Positions 53,501 through 62,379 of a DNA stretch of 64,000 nucleotides are shown piece after piece. Each line of letters starts with the position of its first letter. Positions within the stretch are counted from its first letter, which is position 1. The position numbers and the translations under genes are program-made. The DNA is from Odiellus spinosus (Eukaryota > Arthropoda > Arachnida > Opiliones > Phalangiidae), in NCBI GenBank assembly GCA_963920705.1, contig OY987233.1, forward strand, positions 7,492,001-7,556,000, written 5' to 3'. The notes beneath the pieces are model-generated. The model did not search any database and had not been told where the DNA came from. It worked only from the letters and a program-made list of their open reading frames with translations.

Positions 53501-56500
53501 TGCGTTCATACAAGCCCTTGGAATCGATTTAAACCGTTTCAAAACGTTTCGCTGGAGTCGTGTGAACGGGAAACCGTCTTTTCTCGAATCGATTTGATTC
53601 GATTTTTCGAAACTGCTTCGGGAACCAGTTTCATACCGATTCGGTTTCAACAACCGATAGATGAAGCTACAATAAAGCTACGTTCACACTGCAGACTTTG
53701 AAACCGTTTTGAGCCGTTTTGGAAAGGTCAAATGATAAAATTTTTGGGTCACCCTTGTAGATCTTTGATCAAGAAACAAAATTAAAATCTTAAAAAGTCG
53801 ATTTGAACATTCGAAACGGATTGAAAACGGTTCCAAAGTGTCAAGTGTGAACGTAGCTTAAGTCGATTTATAAATATAATGCGTGAACACTGGACGCTTT
53901 AAACGATTCCTGGTGATATGAATATCGGTTTGATTTTACCGTTGCAAATCGATTAATAAATGCTAGTGTGACAGTAGCTCAAGTCAAATTAATGGCTTAA
54001 TTAATAATGAGTTAATAAATGGTTTTACATGCGCTCCAGGAGCGTCGCTACGTCTTTGGGGGAGCTATAGCAACAGACCTAATGATGAAGTATTAACTTC
54101 GAAACGTTGTCGTGCGAGTAAATAAGTTGTTTTTATTATCGAAAGAGTGCTGAGTCTTCTTGTTGGAAGTTTAGATAAGCTACAGTTACACTAGCATTTC
54201 TTAATCAATTTGAAACGGTAAAATCCAACCGATATTCAAATCGCCAGGAATCGTTTTAAGCTTAATGTGTTCACGCATTATCTTTATAAATCGATTTATT
54301 GTAACTTCATTTATCGGTTGTTGAAACCGAATCGGTATGAAACTGATTCCCGAAGCAGGTTCGATGAATCGAATCAAATCGATTCGAGAAAAAATGGTTT
54401 CCTGTTCACACTACTCTAGCGAAACGGTTTAAATTGATTCCGAGGCCTAGTGTGAACGCAGCTTTAGTAATATATTTCATTATATCATTTTAATGCTTCA
54501 AATAGTTCTATATGTTTGATTTTTCAGGTAATTAGAATTGATATTTTGGGTTTATAGTCCGATCTAATATTTTAATACATAATTGCCATACTAAAGTCAA
54601 AGTCTGAATCACTACCGACTTTGTTTATCAGCATTTCCATTGAAATTACAAACAGGATATATTATTACTCAACGTCAACTATATATACGGCACAAAACGT
54701 TGTTTATAATTACTTTGAAGAGATTAAAAAAAATTGTACCAAGAAGTATTGCAACGATAGCTTCTGGCTGGCTGGGTGTGTGTTTTTCCCCTGAATTACG
54801 TTATGCGCTGGCTAAATTGAAATAGGTCTATGCGAAGAAGATTAATTTTCTATAACTGTAAATGTTTATAGTAAATACTATAATAATTAGCTCATTAAAG
54901 GGAGAACGTAACCTCACAACGATTCCTTATCGTTTAATTTAAAAAAAAAAAAAAATTACAAACAAATATTAAACTAGATTTAAATTTAAAACTTATACGG
55001 AAAATAGACTTGGCTGGATTCATGGAGATCGTGAATTTCATCTCATTGATGGGTCCGCGGCCAATGAGCTAAGGTCCGTCGTTTAGGCGTAGATTCCATG
55101 AGATTTCCAATAACATTTGATTGGTAGCTGACCCATCAATGCGAAGAAATTCATGATCTCCATGAATTCAGCTAAGCCTATTTTCCGGGAAGTTTTAAAT
55201 TGGTTTCTAGTTTAATAATTGTTTGTAATATTTTTTACTGGTGCATTGGGTATATTCAGAGGTATATAATAACCCCCTTCGGGGGGAAGTATGAAAGGTA
55301 GGCAAAATCGACGAACAACAAGTGCCCGGCGTAAATCGCGGCGGATCGACACATCGCTTTACTCCCAAAAAATAGTTACACCATTTTGAACCTCACTAAA
55401 ATTTCCCTACGCACACTTCCGGAACTCGCGAGCTGAAGTCAACCTTCGACTCCATTTTAACAGACAGCCTGACTCCTGAGACAGGAAGTTCTAAACACAA
55501 ATCGAGCCGTCTTGTTTATACAAAGACCATTTAGTAGAGTAGCGACATTGAGAAGTCCAGCGCGAGCTAGTGGCCTAGATAGTCAGCAGCGGGCTCTTGT
55601 TGTTCGTGATTTTTAGCATTGGTAGTCTAGGGGCTTTCATACTTCCCCCCGAAGGGGGTTATTATATACCTCTGGTATATTTAAACGGTAAGGAATCGAT
55701 AAAAAAATTCACTTGTTGCATTCTTCCTTTAATGCCCTAATTATTAGTCTATGACGTCATACAATTATAATAGCATTTTCTAAGTAGCCGCGCCAATTAT
55801 TAATACATGGTGACGTCATCTAACATCAGCTTTGGTAATGAATGATTAATTTTAATAATGGAAATAGTAGAATTTTAAATTAATCTTCCTTCCTTTTATA
55901 CCTAATACGCTGTTATTGGATAACTTTTCGATCTTGTAATTAGTTTAATTATCGTAATTAATTTAATTATCGTAATTAATTTGTGCATAAATTTTTCAAT
56001 ATTTTATACGTTTAAATGAAATTACCATGAGATTAATTTCGTGATGTAAGCTTCATCATAAGTAAATCATCCTTCAAGTTTATAAAACGACATACTGCGG
56101 GTGACAATGAAGTGAGTTTGTACAGAAAGGCGGCCATGAACAATATATTCATTCTAGAGTAAAACAGACTCGAAATCGCGACGGCTGAGCGAGACGCTCT
56201 CCTTCGTAACGCGAGAGGGGAGAGTTTTTTCTGTCAATTACATATTCATCCCCGTAAATTGGACAATTCAGTCCAATATTAGCACAGTCTACTTAGTTCC
56301 AATCTCAACCGCTAGAGAGGACAATTTAGAATTGCGTATCTCGACCGTTTAGAGTTTTTGAATTTTTTCCTTTCTCCTCGGGCGAAAGCTCTGAAGACAA
56401 AACTTTCAGACCCACATACCAATCATAATATGCCTTGTTGTAAACTTGAAGCATGATTTACTTGTGGCTACATTAAATTAAATATTATTTTATTTATTTA

Positions 56501-59500
56501 TGTCCAAAGGGATATGTTCCTCTTTATCAAAGTTTCGAGAGTTTTTACACTCGAAATTTGTATCGACGTATTTGTGATTGTTGGAACTTGCCAGTATGCG
56601 GAGTTCCAGGCGCCAAAATAACTATTTTAAAACGAACCTTTCGAGAGTACAAATGGAAAATAAGGTAGATTTGATTTGTTTTCGCTTGAGGCCAGTTCAA
56701 AATTCAAATTCTTTTGAATTTGAAATATGTCCTTTTACAAACGATTTGGATTTCGAAGGCTGGTGGAAAATTGCATTCCCAAGTTTCCAACAACGTTTTT
56801 TTTTATTCATTTGGTGTTGGATTTCCCCAGAGTAACGGAAGAACGCGTAGAAGCGTTGAACCTTGGTTCTTACAACTACCTGGGATTCGCGGAAAACGTA
56901 GGTCCTTGCGCCGAAAAGGTCGAAGAAGTCATCAAAAATTCAGGAATTGGAATTGGTAGTACACGAAACGAACTAGGTGCGAACTTGATAAATTTATTTC
57001 TTTAAATTTGCCCCTTTAATATGCTCTTCCCATATGTACACAGCCTAGCTTTGACTGTACAATTTGTTTTGTATAACGTCGTCTGCTAAGCTAGAAAAGA
57101 AGGCGACTTTAAAGGGGATTTAAAAATCACAGATAGTCCCTTTAAAGGCCCTATCTGCTCCTTTTTGGGTTTGACCCCCAAGGTCTTAGGCATCAAACCC
57201 CGGCCTATTCTCTAAATGTTAGGACAGATTACAAGCGCTTTTGAAGGCTGAAATAATATAATTACTTTGATTCAAACTTTACCAAATTTTAGAAATTAAT
57301 TTAAACACCAAAAATTGGTTTTTTGGCACGGTGATTCCGAAAATAAATTCAAAAACTGTTCCCCGTTTTAGCTACAAGTTTCCCTTTAACATATGGTTCA
57401 CATATGCCACGTAATATTATTTTAGGTCAATTGAAAATACACCAGGAATTGGAAACTTTAGTTTCCAAGTTTATGGGCGTCGATGATTGCGTAGTTTTTG
57501 GGATGGGTTTTGCGACCAACAGCACGAACATTCCGACATTGGTTGGTAAAGGTTCGTTGATTCTTAGCGACGAACTCAATCACGCTTCAATTGTCCTTGG
57601 TTGTCGTTTATCAGGGGCCTTTATTAAAACCTTCAAACACAACTGTGAGTTCAAAAATTGTATAAAATGCTTGTGACATAGAAATTAAGAAAAGTATAAT
57701 CTTCTTTACTTCAACTTAGGCATGGAAAGTCTAGAAAATTGTTTGAGGGAAGCTGTTATATATGGACATCCAAGGACCCGGCGTCCTTGGAAAAAGATTT
57801 TCATTGCTGTTGAAGGTGTTTATAGGTATTTATTACTTACTTATTTAGGGCGGGTTTTAGTTCTTGGAAATACAGTATTGTTCTCAAACATGTTGCAGTG
57901 ACTATATCATGTATTTTTCATAAAAAGCTAATTGAATAGCGTTTTCTGAAAGATCCCTTAAAGGGAGAATGAAACCTAACAAGAAGTGATTATTTTATCG
58001 TTTCCTTATAGTTTAAATAGGCCTAATCCACCATTAAAGAAAATTACAAACCAATATTAAATTAGAAATCAATTTAAAACTTATCCAGAAAATAGGCTTA
58101 GCTTGATTATTGTAATTCCTGAATTTCTTCCCATTGAAAGGTCAGCAACCAATCGAATGTTATAGGAAGTCTCATGGAGATCTCGCCTTAACGTCGATCC
58201 TTTGCTCATTGGTCGCTGACTGTTCAATGTAAAGAAAATTAGGATCTCCATGAATTCCGCTAAGCCTATTTCCTGTTTTAGTTTCTATTTCTAGTTTAAT
58301 ATTTGTTTGTAATTTTTATCGATAAGGAATCGATAAAAAATCACCAGTTGTTAGGTTGCGTTCTCGGCCAGTTCGTTGTTTTAGCGCATGATATCGTTGT
58401 TTTAGCGCAGTTTATCTTGTGAAAGTACTTACTCAAAGCATATCGTTCAATCAGATACCGATTTTCCGCGTCAACAAGCGAGAACAATTAAATGTTTAAA
58501 TTTTTGCCGTTTGATTTTTTAAACAAACTAATCGTTTGCGTGTGTTTTTGTACCAAAGCATGGAAGGATCTGTGATAAACTTGCCGGAAGTGATAAATTT
58601 GAAAAAGAAGTACCGAGCTTATTTGTATCTAGACGAAGCTCACAGCGTCGGTGCTATTGGTGGAAGAGGACGTGGTGTTGTTGAATATTACGGCTGTAAT
58701 CCCAAAGATGTTGATATTTTGATGGGAACTTTTACCAAAAGCTTCGGCGCCGCTGGAGGCTATATCGCCGGCTCTAAAGTAAGTAATCATAGTTTATAAC
58801 GAACGTTTGAAGTATTTGTCCTGATTGTGTGCCTATATTTTATAGCATTTGATAAATCATATTCGAAGTCATTCTTATAGCTTCAGTTATGCATTTAGCC
58901 TGTCTCCTCCCGTAGCTCAACAAATTATTTCATCCATGAAAATAATCATGGGAGAGGACGGAACTAATGAAGGTATCGTTGATTTTAAACATTTATTTTA
59001 GGGCTTCCACCTTGAAAAAAGTTTTATTATCATTTTATCGTATTTTAATCTGAAAATCTTATCTTAATAACGCGTAATTCCGGTCACAATGTTAATTCCC
59101 TATTAACTTCGTTTTGAATCACGTATAAATATTCTTTCACTGGTTGCCAAAGCTCTTTTAGGTTTATTTTACGCTAAGCCTAATTCGGGACTAAATCCGT
59201 TTGAAAATAAAGAACGTTGGAGGCGCGCGATTTTGGCGCGAACGTTGCCATGGTTGCACTCTGATGGAGTGGACAACTATAGAATTCTCGCGCGAGAATC
59301 TTTAATTGGCTGGAATCTCGGTTTTAATGGTGATTGGCCATTGAATTGTTTTGAAATTGAAATTGTTTTTAGTGTTGTTTTAATTGATTTTGATAGATTA
59401 ATGTTGATATTTTAAGAAGAATTAAACATTAAAATATATTAAGAATAATTAAAAATTTAGAAATCAAGTTTCCTGGTCCCTTTAAAAAGTGAGAATGCAA

Positions 59501-60673
59501 CTTTACAAAAAGTGCTTTATGATTCTATAAACAGTTCATTTTGGAAGCCCTTTGGTTTTTAGTAATAATTAGTTAAAAGTTAAAAATTTCGTTAATTATT
59601 TTAGGAAAATCGCGTATTCAGAAGCTGGCCAGAAATACACGTTATTTTCGTCAGAGACTAAAACAAATGGGTTTCATTATTTATGGCAATGATAATTCCC
59701 CAGTTGTTCCTTTGCTATTATTTATGCCAGCCAAAATAGGGTATTTTTTTATTTAATTTTATTTTTAAATTATTTAAAAAACGTTTTGAAATTTTTCCTA
59801 ATAATAATACCAAAAGTTTATCACTTTATTCCATAAAAGTAAACAACGCCCTGTAGCTTATGTACTATCAGGAAAGGTTCAGTTTTATGTCTTAGCCCAT
59901 CACTTTAAAATAGCCAAAAAAGTCATCACCCCCATCTAGCTCGAGGGGTTTGGACTTTACCTCCGTATTTTGAGTCGGTAGAGAGGGACAGTAATTTAGG
60001 AGACCCGTGCTTGGCTATATTGTCTTCCCCCAACCCCGGAATTTCTACAAAGAGTGGCTCTTCTTCCATTCACTAATTACACAGCGACTGCGGCCGCTAG
60101 AGTGTCTCGAATCAGAATCTGCCAGTACATTTATCTGGACCTTTGCTGATAGTGTTAAGCTACAGGTCGTTGTTTACTTATATGGAATAAAGTGATAGAC
60201 TATTGATAATAACAATGTGATAATATTCTTAATTATTTAAATTTAAAAGTGGGTTAATTTATTTTTTTGTTCAGGGCTTTCTCTCGGGAACTTTTAAAGC
60301 GAGGAGTTGCTACTGTTGTTGTTGGATTTCCAGCTACTCCTTTAAAAGAATCACGAAGCCGCTTTTGTATTTCCGCAGCCCATACCAAAGAAATGTTAGA
60401 TCAAGTAAGTTTAAACTTTAAATCAAGATTTTTAAATGAAAATTTCACGACAAAATTCAATTGTAATTCAGTAGACGCGTTAGTGTGTAATGCAATTCCA
60501 ATTCCTAGAAGATTTTAGTGTTTTAGGCCTAATTCTTACTGGGATATTTATATGATTAGACAAATATTTTTGTCTTTGTGACGCAGGCATTAAACGTCAT
60601 CAGTGAAGTGGGTGATTTGCTAAGCCTGAAATATTCCAGTATGCCTAGATCTTTTGAAGAAATCAAGTTTTAA
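47121..60673 (+). CDS. SPTLC2: Serine palmitoyltransferase subunit 2, copy B (whole gene)
   Basis: Exons: 47121-47591, 53161-53376, 56510-56664, 56831-56976, 57426-57644, 57720-57825, 58559-58778, 58846-58972, 59605-59740, 60275-60404, 60587-60673; 670 residues. Same enzyme subunit as copy A. Transmembrane segment about 188-206, then [44 protein letters not shown]-lysine motif [13 protein letters not shown] (Lys498), NTRYFR, GFPATP and SAAHTKEML. It stays closer to human SPTLC2 than copy A at several sites ([27 protein letters not shown]), so it may be the conserved housekeeping copy. Oddities: a 157-residue charged N-terminal exon, much longer than the human N-terminus, and one intron absent from copy A. 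All key motifs are intact. Confidence 0.94.
47926..48038 (+). repeat. FB-A remnant
   Basis: TTTAAAGGGAGAATGGAACT, AATAGGCCTAATCG and AAAGTAGGCTTA in family order, strongly shortened. Confidence 0.5.
48312..48450 (+). mobile_element. FB-G short element, worn
   Basis: GTTCACACTAGAGACTTT to CAAGTGTAAACGTAGTTT. Confidence 0.65.
48868..49327. mobile_element. FB-A foldback MITE
   Basis: TTGAAGGGAGAATGTAACCT to GTTGCGTACTCCCTTTAA; contains an A run at 48963-48980. Confidence 0.85.
49710..50251 (+). mobile_element. FB-C foldback MITE, best complete copy
   Basis: TAAAGTGAGGCTGTCACGG at the left, GACAGCCTCACTTTAA at the right, 542 bp. Serves here as the family reference. Confidence 0.85.
50433..50850. 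mobile_element. FB-A foldback MITE, subfamily 2, complete
   Basis: TTAAAGGGAGAATGCAACCT and ATTGCATTCTCCCTTTAA. 418 bp, near-perfect arms, AAGGTCTAGCAACCAATCG around the core. Confidence 0.9.
51024..51392. mobile_element. FB-F element, complete
   Basis: CAAAAGTCTATCACTTTAAT to GTGATAGACTTTTGG. The inverted ends extend about 60 bp, up to the CTTTGCTGATA word. Confidence 0.85.
51636..51895 (+). mobile_element. FB-C right part
   Basis: AATTCCCCGCAATACTACGT through GTCTTTTTCGTAAAAGTACT to a worn AAGCCTCACTAAAATTAA. Confidence 0.7.
52199..52624. mobile_element. FB-A foldback MITE
   Basis: CTAAAAGGAGAATGCAACCT to TAGGTTGCATTCTCCCTGAA; the core is shortened. Confidence 0.85.
53161..53376 (+). CDS. 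SPTLC2: SPTLC2 copy B exon 2: membrane segment
   Basis: 216 bp, phase 0-0, after ATTATTTAG. An acidic stretch (TQEEFEEIP) leads into [20 protein letters not shown] and [11 protein letters not shown], the conserved SPTLC2 membrane anchor. Confidence 0.92.
53497..53980 (-). mobile_element. FB-H element interrupted by FB-G
   Basis: FB-H runs 53497-53674 and resumes at 53859-53980; its inner sequence CAATAAA / GTCGATTTATAAAT is split by FB-G. Confidence 0.8.
53675..53858 (+). mobile_element. FB-G short element nested in FB-H
   Basis: AGCTACGTTCACACTGCAGA to CAAGTGTGAACGTAGCT, 184 bp. Confidence 0.85.
54178..54464 (+). mobile_element. FB-H element, complete
   Basis: AGCTACAGTTACACTAGCAT to CTAGTGTGAACGCAGCTTT; the ends resemble those of FB-G, so the two families may share a mobilising enzyme. 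Confidence 0.8.
54790..55733. mobile_element. Duplicated FB-A block copy 2, with hAT-like insertion
   Basis: The flank 54790-54892 (GCGCTGGCTAAATTGAAATA) and the FB-A element beginning TTAAAGGGAGAACGTAACCT match 31433-31970. The right arm is interrupted at 55257-55674. Confidence 0.85.
55257..55674. mobile_element. hAT-like non-autonomous element inside FB-A
   Basis: Inverted ends of 41 bp, identical, starting CAGAGGTATATAATAACCCC. GTATATT lies on both sides (7 bp), or 8 bp (GGTATATT) if the last G is counted as flank. CAG start and a 7-8 bp duplication fit hAT. Each end holds CCCCCTTCGGGGG, a small hairpin. No coding capacity. Confidence 0.85.
56060..56469 (+). mobile_element. Family K element in SPTLC2 B intron 2
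   Basis: ATAAGTAAATCATCCTTCAA to CATGATTTACTTGTGGCT; the interior matches 40135-40605. Confidence 0.75.
56510..56664 (+). CDS. SPTLC2: SPTLC2 copy B exon 3
   Basis: 155 bp, phase 0 to phase 2. [20 protein letters not shown]; then CGVPGAKI, matching human CSVPGARV better than copy A (SSVPGPII). Confidence 0.92.
56831..56976 (+). CDS. SPTLC2: SPTLC2 copy B exon 4
   Basis: 146 bp, phase 2 to phase 1, after ATTTCCCCAG. Contains [20 protein letters not shown] and STRNELG. Confidence 0.94.
57005..57145 (+). mobile_element. FB-D short element
   Basis: CGTCGTCTGCTAAGCTAGAA, AAGGCGACTTTAAAGGGG and the end AGATAGTCCCTTTAA. Confidence 0.65.
57170..57389 (+). mobile_element. FB-B right half in SPTLC2 B intron 4
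   Basis: Starts in the central hairpin (GGCATCAAACCCCGGCCTAT) and runs to ACAAGTTTCCCTTTAA, 36 bp before exon 5. Confidence 0.8.
57426..57644 (+). CDS. SPTLC2: SPTLC2 copy B exon 5
   Basis: 219 bp, phase 1-1. Contains [20 protein letters not shown] and [20 protein letters not shown]. The donor is T|GTGAGT. The right half of an FB-B element ends 37 bp before this exon. Confidence 0.95.
57720..57825 (+). CDS. SPTLC2: SPTLC2 copy B exon 6 (first part of the PLP-lysine region)
   Basis: 106 bp, phase 1 to phase 2. [20 protein letters not shown] leads to AVEGVY and the first two bases of the YSMEG serine codon, then GTATTT. Copy A has no intron here. Confidence 0.92.
57958..58366. mobile_element. 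FB-A foldback MITE in the extra intron of SPTLC2 B
   Basis: TTAAAGGGAGAATGAAACCT to TTGTTAGGTTGCGTTCTC. Occupies more than half of the 733-bp intron 57826-58558. Confidence 0.85.
58559..58778 (+). CDS. SPTLC2: SPTLC2 copy B exon 7: PLP-lysine exon
   Basis: 220 bp, phase 2 to phase 0, after ACCAAAG. Completes the serine codon, then [28 protein letters not shown] and [16 protein letters not shown] with Lys498. The acceptor is preceded by TGTGTTTTTGT. Confidence 0.94.
58846..58972 (+). CDS. SPTLC2: SPTLC2 copy B exon 8
   Basis: 127 bp, phase 0 to phase 1. [20 protein letters not shown] keeps the SPPV of the human subunit. The upstream intron is 67 bp. Confidence 0.92.
58973..59604 (+). other. 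SPTLC2 copy B intron 8
   Basis: 632 bp with no repeat family seen elsewhere in the window. A small CpG-richer patch with GGCGCGCGATTTTGGCGCG lies near 59222. Confidence 0.7.
59605..59740 (+). CDS. SPTLC2: SPTLC2 copy B exon 9
   Basis: 136 bp, phase 1 to phase 2. [20 protein letters not shown] and [15 protein letters not shown]. The next intron contains an FB-F element. Confidence 0.93.
59811..60207. mobile_element. FB-F element in SPTLC2 B intron 9
   Basis: AAAGTTTATCACTTTATTCC to GGAATAAAGTGATAGACTAT. Confidence 0.8.
60275..60404 (+). CDS. SPTLC2: SPTLC2 copy B exon 10
   Basis: 130 bp, phase 2 to phase 0. Contains [20 protein letters not shown] and [15 protein letters not shown], close to human [16 protein letters not shown]. 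Confidence 0.94.
60587..60673 (+). CDS. SPTLC2: SPTLC2 copy B exon 11 (C-terminus)
   Basis: 29 codons with TAA 60671-60673. [20 protein letters not shown] matches human EVGDLLQLKYSRH, then a short acidic end (RSFEEIKF). Confidence 0.92.
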   Translation, partial: ALNVISEVGDLLSLKYSSMPRSFEEIKF

Positions 60674-60854
60674 AATTAATGTTTTCCATTTTTGCAAAAA
60701 TATAAGAGTCAAATGTTTTCCCTTTATTAAGCAATCATGTGCCTTATTGTATGAAAAATAATATTAGCACACTGCCTAAGTGTAAAAAAAACTAAGCTTC
60801 GTACATTTTGCATCATATTTGTATAAATTTAGACCCATAACCGTGTTTAAATGT

Positions 60855-61045
60855 AATACTCTGGTTGGGAAACTATCTTTACTTTATTAGGGTTTTTAAA
60901 TTATATTAGATGGCGCCACGAACAGACGCCGAAATTTGGGTTTGTAAGACTTTTCGGCAGAGCAGGTTATGTTCAGCGCCATCTATTTAAAATCGCTAAC
61001 CCTATCAGTACAACTAAAATGATTTAGTTGTACAATCAGAGTATT
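60855..61045. mobile_element. Element N, short inverted repeat
   Basis: AATACTCTGGTTG / CAATCAGAGTATT at the ends, inner AGATGGCGCC / GGCGCCATCT-type pair. Lies 180 bp after the SPTLC2 B stop. Confidence 0.65.
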
Positions 61046-61092
61046 CTTTTAACCATACCACAATGAATTATAAATCTTAATTAGGGGACCAA

Positions 61093-61098
61093 AATAAA
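61093..61098 (+). terminator. Possible poly(A) signal of SPTLC2 copy B
   Basis: AATAAA 420 bp after the stop; a second lies at 61584-61589. If 61093 is used, element N (60855-61045) is part of the 3' UTR. Confidence 0.25.
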
Positions 61099-61712
61099 GC
61101 CGAAGTTTACTTAAGATTGTTTGGGGGTATGAATTTTGTACGGCAAATACAAATGTATTTATTCAGATCAAAAAAAGCTATTTTGATTTTTTTTTCCTCG
61201 CTTTAATGGCATTTTGAAGACTTTTTCACTAAAACCAATCAATGGCCTTTGTTCGTGATTATCTTAAAAGTGTGGTAATTAAAACTGATGTTTAGTGACA
61301 TGCCCGCTTTACGTCGCGGGCTTATCGCTAGATTACCTTGGATTAATTAGTTTAATATTAACTAAGCCTAATTTGTCCAAGTAGTCAGTAGATCGTATTA
61401 AGAAAAGGTATATTGTAGTATTATGTAAATATTTCTCACATCACAAACATTATATTGAATATTGACTTCTCAGTCATTTTTATAAACTTCCAAATTTTTC
61501 CCTTCAAAGTTTAAAATAAATCCTAAAAGTTGATATTTTATTTAGTTTTACCCCCCAAATAATACACTTGTTTATCGTAGTTCAATAAAAGTTCCAGATT
61601 TTGGATTCGTTTTTGATTATGAAGTTATTTACAAACGTTTTACCTAAATTTAAAGTGGCGCTTTACCATTTAAAAACCGCGCCAAATTCTGGCATTCCTT
61701 CATAGCAACAGC

Positions 61713-61949
61713 CAGGGACGGAAATAAGCACAAGTCACTGGTCATTGTCCGATAAATTTTCCAAATGTCCGATAACTTTTTATTTTTAAGAGGGGGTCAC
61801 TGGACAAATGTCCGATAAAAAAAAGTACTTTTCAATACAAGAAATGTAGCATTGTCCGGTATTTTTGTTAAATGTCCGATAACTTTTGAATTTTTAAGGG
61901 GGTTACTGGACATTTGTCCAATAAGAAAAATTTCTTATTTCCGTCCCTG
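61713..61949. mobile_element. hAT-like non-autonomous element with perfect 8-bp duplication
   Basis: CAGGGACGGAAATAAG and CTTATTTCCGTCCCTG are inverted 16-bp ends. GCAACAGC flanks both sides (61705-61712 and 61950-61957). 237 bp; the interior repeats AAATGTCCGATAACTTTT. CAGGG ends and an 8-bp duplication are hAT features. Confidence 0.9.
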
Positions 61950-62270
61950 GCAACAGCCAGAGGCATTATTGGACCAGGAAAGGAAATAAGCTGATCAGAA
62001 TAATGGAGTGTTTCAATATGGAAACAAATCAAACAATACACAAATTGTTTGGAGTTTAATATTGATCAAGCAATTCTTTGAAGCTGTTGATTAACTGGTA
62101 AAACATTTGTTTCATGTACTGCATTTAATTTATGGTTTTCCAATATTTTAAATAGGGTAAAATAATGTCCATTTCGATTTCAAGTCTTGTTGAAAAGTAT
62201 TCCTAATTTTTTTCAAGCCTGCATCTAACGTCGTCTGCTTCTTTATCTGCACGATTTTTTTGCGACAGTT

Positions 62271-62379
62271 ATGGAAGGCGCGAAAACGGTGTTGTTTTCA
62301 GTAGTTTTATCCTTAATTTTATTTTATTTAAACCCCAAATCTCCTAACCAGCTTTATGAAAAATATTTCAAAATTGATA
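62271..62379 (+). CDS. B3GALNT2: B3GALNT2-like exon 1: signal anchor
   Basis: 36 codons plus one base, donor GTGAGT. ATG in the context CAGTTATGG. Short cytosolic end, hydrophobic anchor, then a short stem (NPKSPNQLYEKYFKID). Confidence 0.75.

Larger units (their letters stand above)
53377..56509 (+). other. SPTLC2 copy B intron 2
   Basis: Holds two FB-H elements (one interrupted by FB-G), the duplicated FB-A block with a hAT-like insertion, and a K element. 54465-54789 and 55734-56059 hold nothing recognised. Confidence 0.8.
60674..62270. other. Interval between SPTLC2 copy B and B3GALNT2-like gene
   Basis: Contains element N and the hAT-like element at 61713-61949, plus candidate poly(A) signals. 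The B3GALNT2-like promoter must lie within the last few hundred bases; no core element was identified. 61046-61712 and 61950-62270 show no gene. Confidence 0.65.
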
